Source of the DNA: a virus
Length of the DNA stretch: 42,649 nucleotides
Virus record (IMG/VR): IMGVR_UViG_3300020473_000052
Coordinates: 1-42,649 of that record
Direction: 5' to 3' (one strand)
Positions 1-8,512 of the stretch are shown here, piece by piece. A program made the translations under genes and the position numbers. Within the stretch, counting starts at the first letter, position 1. Every line of letters starts with the position of its first letter. Under the pieces are notes generated by a model. It was given only the letters and a program-made list of their open reading frames with translations. It had not been told where the DNA came from and made no database searches.

Positions 1-1573
1 TCGTAGTACCATTTCTGTTCCATGCAAAATGAACCCAAGTATTTAAACTGTATAAACCAGATTCTTGATATTTTTGCGAATAACCACCACCAGTTCTATT
101 AAATATTTTAAGTCCACCATTATCATGTGCATAGAAACTAAAAGCATTACTATTACTACCATCACCATAAGCAGATAATGCAAATAGTGTATCATGAGTT
201 CCAGGACTTCCTGATGTTTGAGCTTTGAACCAACATTCTATAGTAAAATCATTATCTGCCAAATCCATTGCACCAGATCCATTACCAACAATTAGACTAT
301 CATCACCATCAAAAACAACCGCACCAGTAGCAAATCCATTTACAGTTTCAGATGATGCTGTAGGATCTCCTTGAGCATCAACAGAACCAGGAGTAACAGT
401 TGAACCTGTTACAGAATCTTTATTGCAGCATAATACCTTAGTATTTGTTATATTTGTAAGTGGTTCTAGAATAGGTGTAAAGTCATTAGTATAAACTGCT
501 GTTCCTTTTACAATACGGAAATTACTTATTCTACATTGAGCATATTGAGTAGAACTTGGATGGGCATTACCTCCTAACGCAGAAATTTGAGTAAGATTCC
601 AATTAGTAGAATCTGTTCCTGTTTTTACTAATCTTCCATTCATAAAAATGTAAGTTTTATTAGCTGCGGTAGTTTCTCTAACAAAAGCATAATGTACCCA
701 TTCTCCTGAAGGAGCATGAGTAGTATATTTCAAGATATCTCCTACACCAAATTTATTAATAGCAACTCCAGTAGTAGTAAAATTAATGACAAAACCACCA
801 TTTTGATTAGTATACTGATAGAATACACCACTAGCATCTGTAATATGATCAAAATTTACCCAGAATTCAACAGTATAAGCACCTAATCCAAAAGTAAAAT
901 CATCAGTAGCAGCCCAGACAAGTTTATCATCTACCCCATCAAATGCTACACTATAATCCTGAATAGCAGGTGTTGTAGAAGTATCAACAATAGTTACTGT
1001 TACTGTATTACCAACTTGAGTTGATCTTCCAGAATCACTATACAATTTAATTGTAACAGTCTCATCTCCTTCGGTAAAACTATCTTGAGCAGCAGTATGA
1101 GAGAAACTAAATGAATTGTTAGATACAGACGCTGTTCCTGTTAATGCTCCTGATGAGAAATCAGCAGCAGTTAAATTATTACCTGTTAACTCCCAGTATA
1201 GATTAGTTCCATCAGCAACATTAGTTGTTGTACAAGTAGTTGTAAAACTTCCACCTTCATCTACAGAAGTAGCAGATACTGAATAAGTATATGTTGGTAC
1301 AGGATCGGCAGTTTGACTAACAAAAGACATCATAGGTGAAAAAGCAACCCGTGCTGCTTGAAGATTCACATTGCCCTCCAAAGTATCTGTATAATCCTTT
1401 TCACAATATACAACTTCACCTGCAGGAACCATAAAAGTACCTACAGTAGTACCACCAGAAGTTTTTCTAGTTACAAGTAAATTGGAAGAATCACCATTAA
1501 AGACTCTTACAACTCTAGCACTACCAACGCTAATAGGAGCGTTTAGATTTGTTTCTCCACCTAATATTTTCAT
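1..1573 (-). CDS. LamG/Calx-beta adhesin-like structural protein (C-terminus outside window)
   Basis: This open frame runs from an ATG at 1573 to the window edge without a stop, so about 524 N-terminal residues are visible. It starts MKILGGETNLNAP. Residues about 90-196 resemble a Calx-beta strand domain (SVDEGGSF, then FTEGDETVTIKLYSD). Residues about 200-373 look like a LamG/concanavalin-A fold (YSVAFDGVDDKLVW, AYTVEFWVNF, EWVHYAFVR, SNFRIVKGTAVY). A second LamG copy starts near residue 405 (GAVVFDGDDSLIV, FTIECWFKA) and is cut by the edge. Proteins built this way in cyanophages are thought to be virion-surface adhesins or tail-fibre parts that bind host glycans; that role is inferred. Its ATG overlaps the TAA of the upstream gene by one base (TAATG), so the two are probably translated together. 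Confidence 0.85.
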   Translation of the reverse strand, partial: MKILGGETNLNAPISVGSARVVRVFNGDSSNLLVTRKTSGGTTVGTFMVPAGEVVYCEKDYTDTLEGNVNLQAARVAFSPMMSFVSQTADPVPTYTYSVSATSVDEGGSFTTTCTTTNVADGTNLYWELTGNNLTAADFSSGALTGTASVSNNSFSFSHTAAQDSFTEGDETVTIKLYSDSGRSTQVGNTVTVTIVDTSTTPAIQDYSVAFDGVDDKLVWAATDDFTFGLGAYTVEFWVNFDHITDASGVFYQYTNQNGGFVINFTTTGVAINKFGVGDILKYTTHAPSGEWVHYAFVRETTAANKTYIFMNGRLVKTGTDSTNWNLTQISALGGNAHPSSTQYAQCRISNFRIVKGTAVYTNDFTPILEPLTNITNTKVLCCNKDSVTGSTVTPGSVDAQGDPTASSETVNGFATGAVVFDGDDSLIVGNGSGAMDLADNDFTIECWFKAQTSGSPGTHDTLFALSAYGDGSNSNAFSFYAHDNGGLKIFNRTGGGYSQKYQESGLYSLNTWVHFAWNRNGTT

Positions 1574-2487
1574 TACTTCTTACCACCTTTTCTATACTTT
1601 TTCGCTGCATCTTTTAATCTTTCAATTTTATCTTCATTAGATAAATTCTTTTTACCTTTTCGGTAAGCTTTCATTTCCTTATCAAAACCTTTATTTTTTG
1701 CAGCATCCTTTGCCTGACCTTGTCGAACATTAAGTTCTTGATCTATTTTATCTTTAGGATTTTTATCCCAATCAGTAGCCTTTGGTTTACCTGGTGTTCC
1801 AAGTAATCTTTTAAGAATTTCTTCACCACTTTTAGCAGCAAGAACTGCTCCACCAACTTTAGCTATTGTCTTTTTAACTCCTGGAACTTTTAAAACTGCA
1901 CCAGCAACACCTTCATCAACTTTCACACAATTATCAACTGTTTTACCATCTTTCTTTTTAGTACCATCAAGTTTATATCCTTTCCAACATGCCTTACCAT
2001 CAATACCTTTCTTTTTTCCTTCAGATACTAATGGTTCTGGTTTAATTATGTCAAAAGATTCAATTTCTGTTGGTATAAAATCATCTCTCCAATTATAATG
2101 ATTATATGAAGCAGAAAGAACTTCTTTCTCTTTATTATTCTTTGCCATTATCACTCTATAATCTACAGAACAAGGTTCATTTGGTCCTTTAGACATATCT
2201 TTCTTATTACCTGATCCAGATAAAGATACTCCGTGGCATTTGGTTCTATTACCTTCTAACTGAGTAGTTAAATTCTTCAATGTACTAAGTGCAGCACTTT
2301 TCCCATGCTTTTTAAAATCTTTCATTAAAGGTTCACCAAGACTAGCAAAATCTTTTACATTAAACTTTCCAGTCTTTCCAAATTTAGTAGCTCTGTTTTT
2401 AAATTTCTTAAACGATTTACTATTAGATAAATTATCTGTAAACTGTTTAACACCACTTTTTATAGTGTTACTAACTTCTTCAGACAT
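1573..2487 (-). CDS. lysine-rich hypothetical protein with CWKGYK...NCVK motif
   Basis: 304 residues, strongly basic, family not recognised. The N-terminal half is rich in K, F and T. Around residues 167-190 it carries a C-W-K-G-Y-K...G-T-K-K-K...N-C-V-K motif that is nearly the same as one in the protein encoded at 2942-3331, two genes upstream. A short alanine/glycine/valine-rich stretch follows at about 193-215, then a highly charged C-terminus. It lies between the small terminase and the LamG protein, inside the virion operon, so a virion or internal-head role is a reasonable guess but unproven. It starts 5 bases after the stop of gp16. The shared Cys-flanked motif may bind a ligand or metal, or be a packaging signal; the sequence does not decide this. 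Confidence 0.75.
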   Translation of the reverse strand: MSEEVSNTIKSGVKQFTDNLSNSKSFKKFKNRATKFGKTGKFNVKDFASLGEPLMKDFKKHGKSAALSTLKNLTTQLEGNRTKCHGVSLSGSGNKKDMSKGPNEPCSVDYRVIMAKNNKEKEVLSASYNHYNWRDDFIPTEIESFDIIKPEPLVSEGKKKGIDGKACWKGYKLDGTKKKDGKTVDNCVKVDEGVAGAVLKVPGVKKTIAKVGGAVLAAKSGEEILKRLLGTPGKPKATDWDKNPKDKIDQELNVRQGQAKDAAKNKGFDKEMKAYRKGKKNLSNEDKIERLKDAAKKYRKGGKK

Positions 2488-2492
2488 GACTT

Positions 2493-2939
2493 CTAAGTAT
2501 CTTCTTTATTATTTAGAATCTCTTGCTTCAGCATCTTTTGAAGTTCTGATGTACTACCAACAAAAACCGCATTATTAGTAACAGTACTTGGTCCTTTAGG
2601 TTTATCTTCATCCAAATCTTTCATCTTCTTCTGAAGATCTGCTAATTTATCTGTAATATCTGCAGTTGACTTTAATACTTGACCAGCAACTTCATATGCT
2701 CTTGGACTTGCACTTTCACCAGCAAGTTCCATAACTCCATTTAAAGTTTCCTGTCCTTTCTCTATTAGTGAATATAACTGTGCTCTTGCATACTTATAAT
2801 CTTTATCAGCATCATCAGTAATATCGGGCAGTGTATCCTTTCTTCGGACACAACCAGCTTCTGGTGTGTTGCTAACTTCTACATCAACAGCATCTGATGT
2901 ATTAAAAGTATCATTCAAATCGTCATAATTATTTTTCAT
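2493..2939 (-). CDS. 16: small terminase subunit gp16
   Basis: 148 residues from the chosen ATG at 2939. A TTG at 2954 would add five residues but overlaps the upstream stop. In T4 the small terminase recognises DNA and regulates the large ATPase-nuclease gp17 during packaging. The recognisable features are an acidic N-terminus, a central helical segment (about residues 50-110; YARAQLYSLIEKGQ, then SPRAYEVAGQVLKS) that fits the coiled-coil oligomerisation region, and the C-terminal signature NNAVFVGSTSELQKML, which parallels the T4 gp16 tail. T4 gp16 is 164 residues. Its place just after gp13-gp14-gp15 matches T4 order. gp17 would be expected further left, beyond the inserted accessory genes and outside the window. 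Confidence 0.88.
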   Translation of the reverse strand: MKNNYDDLNDTFNTSDAVDVEVSNTPEAGCVRRKDTLPDITDDADKDYKYARAQLYSLIEKGQETLNGVMELAGESASPRAYEVAGQVLKSTADITDKLADLQKKMKDLDEDKPKGPSTVTNNAVFVGSTSELQKMLKQEILNNKEDT

Positions 2940-2941
2940 GA

Positions 2942-3331
2942 TTAACAGTTCCAAGCTCTTAATGATTTAGATAATCTATCATCTCCAGTATTGTTGGAAG
3001 GTTTCTGTCTCTTCCTCATACCTTTCATCCTCGCACAAAAGCTCTTTCTACGAGGGTTCCCAACTTTCTTTGAAGGAGCTTTAAGGTCACTGCCTGGATT
3101 CTCTCTTTCGTAGGATTTTCTTCCTTTTTCATTTAAACCACCTTTTTCATTTTTACCCGATTTTTTTGTCCAAGCAGCACCTTCTTTCACGCAATTAGGA
3201 ACTTCCTTACCACCTTTCTTCTTAGTTCCCTTTGCTTTATATCCTTTCCAACAGGAAGGTTTATCAGGATCCATCCCGATATTTTTACGTGCTTGCTTTA
3301 AACTTTCAGAAAATTCATTAAAACTTTTCAT
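2942..3331 (-). CDS. basic DUF6321-like protein with capsid-targeting-like N-terminus
   Basis: 129 residues, very basic. It opens with MKSFNEFSESLKQA, which resembles the T4 capsid-targeting sequence (MKTYQEFIAEA) that sends internal proteins into the prohead core. Residues about 26-49 hold the CWKGYK...GTKKKGGK...NCVKE motif shared with the 1573-2487 protein. The C-terminal part (from about residue 54: WTKKSGKNEKGGLNEKGR, then KAPSKKVGNPRRKSFCARM, ending LSKSLRAWNC) matches my memory of the phage domain DUF6321, whose function is unknown. It starts exactly at the last base of gp15 (ATG overlaps TAA) and ends two bases before gp16. A role as an internal, possibly DNA-associated head protein is inferred. 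Confidence 0.82.
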   Translation of the reverse strand: MKSFNEFSESLKQARKNIGMDPDKPSCWKGYKAKGTKKKGGKEVPNCVKEGAAWTKKSGKNEKGGLNEKGRKSYERENPGSDLKAPSKKVGNPRRKSFCARMKGMRKRQKPSNNTGDDRLSKSLRAWNC

Positions 3332-4176
3332 TAGATGTCTACCTTACGAGTGGGACTGTAATCTTTATTATCATTACCAAAGAATGTTCTTTCTTCAGTA
3401 AATCCAAAATCATCACCTGGTGGAATTAATGGATCGTCATATTGATCAATAACTGTATCTTCATTATAATCTTTCTTCGCTTTTGCTTTCACACTATACC
3501 TCATCTCACGAGTAGCAGTTCTCGTATTAGTATCTGTATAGTAATCCAACTGAACCTTACGAATAAGACCATCTGTAGAATCTGCAATAGGTCCGAACAT
3601 ATAGGTCTTTGCTGTAAATCGTAAAGTATAAATCAATGCTCTTCTAGTTTCAAAATTACCTTCATAATCATCTGTAAAACTAATGTCCTCAAGAACCATT
3701 GGAACATCTCTTTTCTCACCAATTTGATCTGCTAGATCAATAGTTAAAGTAAAACCTGGTTGAAAGAATGGTAATATTTGCTCTATTATCTGTAGGGAAT
3801 CATCTTGTAACTTAGTAAGAATATTTAATTCAAATCCCAAATTATATGGAACAGGCATAAAAACTTTTTTAATTTTCTCACCATCTTTTGCTTTAAATGT
3901 TTGTGTAATTCCAGACTTCCTTGATGGATCATATGTAATACTATTCATCTCAAAAGACATTCTAGGTAATGTCAATTGAACTGCTTTATTTAATTCTGGT
4001 TGTTGCTGTATTCTTGCTAAAAACTTTTGTCTAGGTCCATATGATACAGGAACTTTAAATTCTCCAATATCCTTACCTGCAGAATCATGATGGCGAATAT
4101 AGACATCATTAAAAAGTGTGCCAAAAGCAATAACAGTTTTTCTTATTATTTCGTGATAAAAATAGGTTCCTAACAT
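3331..4176 (-). CDS. 15: tail completion / sheath stabiliser protein gp15
   Basis: 281 residues, close to T4 gp15 (272). In T4, gp15 forms the hexameric cap on the tail that joins the tail to the neck (gp13-gp14) and stabilises the sheath. Recognisable text includes the start LGTYFYHEIIRKTVIAFGTLFN, with the conserved F-x-Y-H-E and IAFGTLFND patterns, VPVSYGPRQKFLARI near residue 45, and LPRMSFEMNSITYDPSRK near 70. The C-terminal 50 residues are acidic and look variable. It overlaps gp14 by one base upstream (TAATG) and the DUF6321-like gene downstream, so it is part of a tightly coupled virion operon. The order gp13-gp14-gp15-gp16 is as in T4. Confidence 0.93.
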   Translation of the reverse strand: MLGTYFYHEIIRKTVIAFGTLFNDVYIRHHDSAGKDIGEFKVPVSYGPRQKFLARIQQQPELNKAVQLTLPRMSFEMNSITYDPSRKSGITQTFKAKDGEKIKKVFMPVPYNLGFELNILTKLQDDSLQIIEQILPFFQPGFTLTIDLADQIGEKRDVPMVLEDISFTDDYEGNFETRRALIYTLRFTAKTYMFGPIADSTDGLIRKVQLDYYTDTNTRTATREMRYSVKAKAKKDYNEDTVIDQYDDPLIPPGDDFGFTEERTFFGNDNKDYSPTRKVDI

Positions 4177-5585
4177 CAGTAAACACCAAAAGGATTTGAC
4201 TCAGTGAAGTCTAAAATATCGTCACCAAAGGTTTCAAACTCGTCACCATCACTATATTTATCATTAGCATCATCTGAATTGTATGATCCCAAACTATAAG
4301 ATGCTCCAGATTCTAGACCCATAATACTTTCACCTCTAAAGAATCCAGAAATAGTAGATCCAATTCCAACATTACTTACTAATAATATATTAGTATCTGC
4401 ATCCCAATTCTTAACTCTTGCTTGTGCTTGTGATCTAGATCCTTGAACAATTTCATTAAATTGGAATGTACCAATACCAGACATAGATGGAGGTGGTGCA
4501 ATTGATACATCTGGTACTGATGCATAACCACGACCAGGATTACTTACATATACACTCTTAACAACTTGATTAGAACCTGCACTTCCTATAGATGCAATTC
4601 CAATTGCAGTAGTTCCTGCACCTGGTTGAGCAACTGTTACTGTAGGTACAGTACTGTATCCAACTCCACCATCTATTAATGTAAATCTAATTACACCATC
4701 ATAAACAGTCTCAATTGAACAAGTAGCTGCTGCACCTATACCACCACCACCTGATATGGTAATAGTGGGTTCAACTGTATAACCAGCACCAGCATTTGTC
4801 ATCAATATCTCTTTAAGTGATGTTATATTTCCTACAGTTGTTAATATACCAACTCCTCTTGCATCATCTCCTGCAGGTGATGGACTAAATGTAATTATTG
4901 GTGGAGATGAGTAATTATATCCATCATTATTCAAAAATATCTCTCTAACATATCCAGTACCTAATATTGCTTGTGCTGTTGCTGTTCTTCCAACACCTAT
5001 CAAATTGAGTGTACTAATATATCCCTCATCTTGTACTTGAGTGTCAATAGCATCAATAGAAGTATCAATGATCTCATCCTCATATTCAAAGAGTTCACAT
5101 TTTAATTGAAAGACATAATTCTTTCCTAACTGATAGAATGGGTCTTCATGCTCTACAAATTTTACTTCAAATAATCTTTGTCCTAAAGGAAAATAAACAA
5201 GATCACCTTCTCTTGGTCTAGTTGATAATGTTACTTCACTAGTATCTGTTCCATCATCATTAGCAGAAAGAAACGGTGATATAAAATCTTCATACCTTTC
5301 TTTGGAAATAGTAAGGATTACTTCATCCTTTAAACTCATTCCAAATTTTGTTAAAACATCACCAGCTCCACCATATCCATCATAGTTATTAACATATGCT
5401 TCTATAGCAAAGTTATCATCAAATTTAGATGATTGAATTTCATTAAAAATATTGTCATTACCTACAAACTTTCTTGGAATATATGTTATTTCAACACCAT
5501 AAATTTTTAGATGTTCATTTATTAAATCTTGAGCTAATCTTTGCTCTGAAGATGTACCTTGTAGAAAAAACGGATTGAGTGCCAT
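4176..5585 (-). CDS. 14: neck protein gp14 with inserted GxGY repeats
   Basis: 469 residues, much longer than T4 gp14 (256). gp14 with gp13 forms the neck that closes the filled head and receives the tail. The N-terminal core is clear: NPFFLQGTSSEQRLAQDLIN, then KIYGVEITYIPRKFV and the acidic GDLVYFPL...LFEVKFVEHEDPFYQLGK segment. The extra length is an insertion at about residues 195-385 with four repeats of a G-x-G-Y-x3-P-x-[VI]-x-[VI] motif (for example AGAGYTVEPTITIS, GGVGYSTVPTVTVA, PGRGYASVPDVSIA). The C-terminal region returns to an acidic gp14-like tail (NPFGVY at the end). The repeats occur in other virion proteins of this window, so the insertion probably forms an exposed beta structure; this is inference. 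Confidence 0.93.
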   Translation of the reverse strand: MALNPFFLQGTSSEQRLAQDLINEHLKIYGVEITYIPRKFVGNDNIFNEIQSSKFDDNFAIEAYVNNYDGYGGAGDVLTKFGMSLKDEVILTISKERYEDFISPFLSANDDGTDTSEVTLSTRPREGDLVYFPLGQRLFEVKFVEHEDPFYQLGKNYVFQLKCELFEYEDEIIDTSIDAIDTQVQDEGYISTLNLIGVGRTATAQAILGTGYVREIFLNNDGYNYSSPPIITFSPSPAGDDARGVGILTTVGNITSLKEILMTNAGAGYTVEPTITISGGGGIGAAATCSIETVYDGVIRFTLIDGGVGYSTVPTVTVAQPGAGTTAIGIASIGSAGSNQVVKSVYVSNPGRGYASVPDVSIAPPPSMSGIGTFQFNEIVQGSRSQAQARVKNWDADTNILLVSNVGIGSTISGFFRGESIMGLESGASYSLGSYNSDDANDKYSDGDEFETFGDDILDFTESNPFGVY

Positions 5586-5591
5586 ATCTTA

Positions 5592-6440
5592 TCACCCAAT
5601 ACAATCATACGGTGGTATTTCGTATTCTGAAGACATTCTTGATCTAAGTCCTTCTATTTCTCTTTCAGCATCATCAAAAATTTCTCTACCATTAAGTTCT
5701 ATACCACCTGGTAACTTAACTCCACGGAATTTGATTAAATTCTGTCCCCATTGTCTCTTCATGAGAGCAGTGAGATACAATTTAAGAAAAGGATCATTAT
5801 ATACTTGGGTAAATGATGTTGGATCTAATGCTCTATAACAATCAAGAACCAACCAATTATCAACAGACTCAACACCCCAATCAATATCAATATACAATCT
5901 ATCTTGTCTCTTATTAAATCTTACTTGTTTATCAGTTGTAAGTAAAAAATCAATATCCTCAAGATATGATTTAGTCATTGAATACTGTAATAAGTTAATA
6001 GAATTAAACTGATACAGATCATTTAAAAATAACTGATATTTGATACTAAACATTCCACCTGATATAGTGCTACTATCAAACTTAAATATTTTTTCTATAC
6101 CAACTACAGAATCTGGAACCTGCAAGAAATTAGAAGTTTCATACCAATCACTTGTTATTGTTGTTCCAATACCAGGAACTGAGGTTGCAGTTGCAGTAGT
6201 AGTTACAATTCCTACACCATCAGTATTTTTTGCCGTCCCTCTATCTATTTCTTCTTGAGTAAGTTTATGCTTGAGATACATTCTCTCAACACCATCAAAG
6301 TGCCTTTCATTGAAGAGTTGAATGGCATCATCGACTAGATCATCTATTTGATCATCATCAAGGTTAATCTCCAATACAGGAGCACCCAGCTTCCTTAAAC
6401 AGTAATCTATTAATTGTGTTCTACTTGCTGGTTTTGCCAT
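5592..6440 (-). CDS. 13: neck protein gp13
   Basis: 282 residues, near the T4 gp13 size (309). It builds the head-completion neck ring together with gp14, which follows after six bases. The N-terminus SRTQLIDYCLRKLGAPVLEI followed by DDQIDDLVDDAIQLFNERHFDG is the clearest mark of the family. Further along are FKFDSSTISGGMFSIKYQLFLNDLY near residue 120-140 and the C-terminal LTALMKRQWGQNLIKF, LPGGIELNGREIF and a final helical region ending YDCIG. No unusual features; the gene starts three bases after the coiled-coil ORF ends. Confidence 0.93.
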   Translation of the reverse strand: MAKPASRTQLIDYCLRKLGAPVLEINLDDDQIDDLVDDAIQLFNERHFDGVERMYLKHKLTQEEIDRGTAKNTDGVGIVTTTATATSVPGIGTTITSDWYETSNFLQVPDSVVGIEKIFKFDSSTISGGMFSIKYQLFLNDLYQFNSINLLQYSMTKSYLEDIDFLLTTDKQVRFNKRQDRLYIDIDWGVESVDNWLVLDCYRALDPTSFTQVYNDPFLKLYLTALMKRQWGQNLIKFRGVKLPGGIELNGREIFDDAEREIEGLRSRMSSEYEIPPYDCIG

Positions 6441-6443
6441 CTT

Positions 6444-6662
6444 TTAAGTATCAGTTTTCTTGGTCTTTTTTAGTTTCAATAGTTCTTCTTGTAGAGAAAT
6501 AATTTCTTGTTGAAGATTTCTTTCTTCTTCCTCAAAATCTTTTTTCATTGTTTGTAACTTAGCTTCAAGAAGAATTACTTGATTTGATGCTTGTGCAAGT
6601 TTTTGATTATATAAACCCACTAAGACATTGACATCAACATCACCATTATTTTGTTGTTGCAT
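6444..6662 (-). CDS. small coiled-coil protein
   Basis: 72 residues from the ATG at 6662 (MQQQNNGDVDVNVL). A TTG at 6692 is also open and would add ten residues but would overlap the upstream gene by 20 bases, so I prefer the ATG. After an N-terminal DVDVNVLVGLYNQKL segment, residues about 25-70 are a leucine/isoleucine heptad pattern rich in E and K (ILLEAKLQTMKKDFEEEER, LQQEIISLQEELLKLKK), which is a convincing coiled coil. Lying between a tail-fibre-like protein and gp13, it could be an assembly chaperone or a small fibritin-like part. In T4, wac (fibritin) sits just before gene 13, but there is no real sequence similarity to claim. Function unknown. Confidence 0.78.
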   Translation of the reverse strand: MQQQNNGDVDVNVLVGLYNQKLAQASNQVILLEAKLQTMKKDFEEEERNLQQEIISLQEELLKLKKTKKTDT

Positions 6663-6672
6663 TGTATTAAAA

Positions 6673-8247
6673 TCAGAAAGTTCCACCGTCAAGGGTTGAA
6701 GACCAATGAGGCTTATTAGTATATATCACAGAAACTGTAGCAGGTATAACGGCAAGATCTTGTATAGCACCATTGTTACCTTCTTTTCTAATATTGTAAG
6801 TATTAGTAAATGTTCCTTCAACACCAACTAAATCAATTGAATTTCCATTAGTTACACTAGATTCAACTATACCATATGCACCACTAGTGTCTTGTCTTAC
6901 AATATCACCAACAACAACTGTTACATTAGAAGGTAATGCAAGAGTGTTTTTGGTAACAGCAGTTAATATCTGCTTAGATGTAATTATTGGTGATGTTGGA
7001 TTATTAGTTGAAGTCTGTAATCCATTCTCATCAAAGTATACAGCACCGTGTGTGTTATAATCAGCAGTCTGATAATAGATACCTTTAATATCTAAGTATC
7101 CTCTTGTTCCTGTTACAGTATTACCAGCTACTGAAGCATCTGGAACATAAGTCCAAGATCTAGCAACAGCACTACTATCAGGATTTGAATCTGTATCTAC
7201 ATAACCAAAATAACCTGTTTTACTATTCGCAGTACCAACACCAATATTGTAATTAAATGCAATACCACGATCAGTATTAGTATCAAAAGCGTGTGTAATT
7301 GTTAAAGATGATGTGGTTGTTATACCAGCACTAGTATTACCCTGAATGGTAATCATCTTTGCATTTACATCATAATTAGTAACTGTAGTTAAACCACTAT
7401 TTGGAAGTGAAGAATGTCCACTTACAATATCACCAGTATTAATACCAACAACAGAATCAAGACTAATTGTATTGATACCAGTAGCAACGGATTGCATAAC
7501 CGTTCTTTCACTAGTAACATCACCGATTGTGAATATGGGATCGTTAACTGTTACGTTAGTTGAGTTAACAGCAGTTGTTGTACCATCAACTTGTAAGTTA
7601 CCTTTAATAATAACATCACCCTGATTACTTAGTCCATCGGGGAATGGATCAATAAACAGTTTGTCACCAGCACCACTTACAGTAGAAAGTACATTCTCTT
7701 CTAACTTAAGTTTACCAAATATAGAATGAGTAGATACGTTCAACGGGGTATTGAACATAACCTCCTTACCAGAGATTATTAATCTATCAGTTCCATCTTC
7801 ATCATACTCAAACTTAACATCCTGATCTGTACCAAATGATAAGAAAGTATCATCAACAATATTAACTTCACCTGTTCCATTTGGATCAAATATAATATCT
7901 CCATCAGTATTTGTAGATGATATTACATTACCATCTAACCTAAGATTATCTACATTCCACTGATCAACTTTTCTATTATTATCAAGAACAGCGACTATAC
8001 CACCGTCAGTGTTTCTTGTATTTTGTACACCATTAATAGCACCTGGTGCATGCTCCATCATAGAGGTATAATAATGTCCACCAATCGGGAAAACATTACT
8101 ACCATCATCTCCAACAAATATTCTATCTTTATATTGATTAGTACCACCGTAACTGCCGATTCCAGTTACATAACCCATCTCACCCCAATTTAGGCTGGCA
8201 GGTTTATTAGTACCAGAGGATCTTTTGATCCTAATAATGCTAGCCAT
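6673..8247 (-). CDS. tail-fibre-like virion structural protein with Mtd-like N-terminus
   Basis: 524 residues. The N-terminus IIRIKRSSGTNKPASLNWGE, followed by MGYV and KDRIFVGDDG, resembles the short beta domain at the start of the phage major tropism determinant and many tail fibres. Residues about 95-190 are repetitive beta segments (VDNLRLDGNVISSTNTDGDI, DPNGTGEVNI, FSFGTDQDVKFEYDEDG), and near 215-240 a GNLQVDGTTTAVNSTNVTVND motif typical of phage fibre and structural proteins. The C-terminus ends HWSSTLDGGTF, echoing the LDINGGNF end of the small protein just upstream. It starts directly after that protein's stop, so both share the late promoter at 8505. Likely a baseplate-attached fibre or receptor-contact protein in the place of T4 gp12; that is inference from position and composition. 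Confidence 0.8.
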   Translation of the reverse strand: MASIIRIKRSSGTNKPASLNWGEMGYVTGIGSYGGTNQYKDRIFVGDDGSNVFPIGGHYYTSMMEHAPGAINGVQNTRNTDGGIVAVLDNNRKVDQWNVDNLRLDGNVISSTNTDGDIIFDPNGTGEVNIVDDTFLSFGTDQDVKFEYDEDGTDRLIISGKEVMFNTPLNVSTHSIFGKLKLEENVLSTVSGAGDKLFIDPFPDGLSNQGDVIIKGNLQVDGTTTAVNSTNVTVNDPIFTIGDVTSERTVMQSVATGINTISLDSVVGINTGDIVSGHSSLPNSGLTTVTNYDVNAKMITIQGNTSAGITTTSSLTITHAFDTNTDRGIAFNYNIGVGTANSKTGYFGYVDTDSNPDSSAVARSWTYVPDASVAGNTVTGTRGYLDIKGIYYQTADYNTHGAVYFDENGLQTSTNNPTSPIITSKQILTAVTKNTLALPSNVTVVVGDIVRQDTSGAYGIVESSVTNGNSIDLVGVEGTFTNTYNIRKEGNNGAIQDLAVIPATVSVIYTNKPHWSSTLDGGTF

Positions 8248-8475
8248 TTAGAAATTTCCCCCGTTGATGTCCAAATTCTGTTCTGTACCAGGCGTTAAAG
8301 TTAACGTTGCGTCCCATTTTTGTGTTGTTGCATTATAAACCAAAACCATTCCATTAAGTAAATTCGTGGCATTAACATCGCTGAGTTCAGCTAAGGACAG
8401 TCCTTGGGCTCCAGCAAGTGAAGAAATGACTTTTACGGCATTTTGTTGCCCTACTCTGACCTTAATATCTGCCAT
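8248..8475 (-). CDS. short fibre-associated structural protein
   Basis: 75 residues starting MADIKVRVGQQNAVKVISSL. I associate this opening with much longer cyanophage structural proteins, so this may be a reduced form. The rest includes LSLAELSDVNATNLLNGMVL and YNATTQKWDATL, which resembles the fibre motif in which a described object is 'available' in a trimer coil. It ends LDINGGNF, similar to the end of the following 524-residue protein. It has its own exact late promoter about 30 bases upstream (8505-8512) and its stop touches the next start. Likely a virion protein; precise role unknown. Confidence 0.75.
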   Translation of the reverse strand: MADIKVRVGQQNAVKVISSLAGAQGLSLAELSDVNATNLLNGMVLVYNATTQKWDATLTLTPGTEQNLDINGGNF

Positions 8476-8504
8476 TTATGTAAGCAATTCAAGAATCTAT
8501 CTAT

Positions 8505-8512
8505 TATTTATA
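8505..8512 (-). promoter_or_regulatory. T4-type late promoter TATAAATA
   Basis: An exact TATAAATA on the minus strand, 30 bases upstream of the ATG at 8475. T4-like phages use this octamer as the whole late promoter, recognised by the phage sigma factor gp55. It overlaps the TAA stop of the 66-residue ORF (8508-8510), so the promoter is partly built from the end of the previous gene. Confidence 0.85.

Noticed and set aside
2940-2954. TTG start for gp16
   Set aside because: It would overlap the upstream stop and adds five residues not expected for the family; the ATG at 2939 is adequate.
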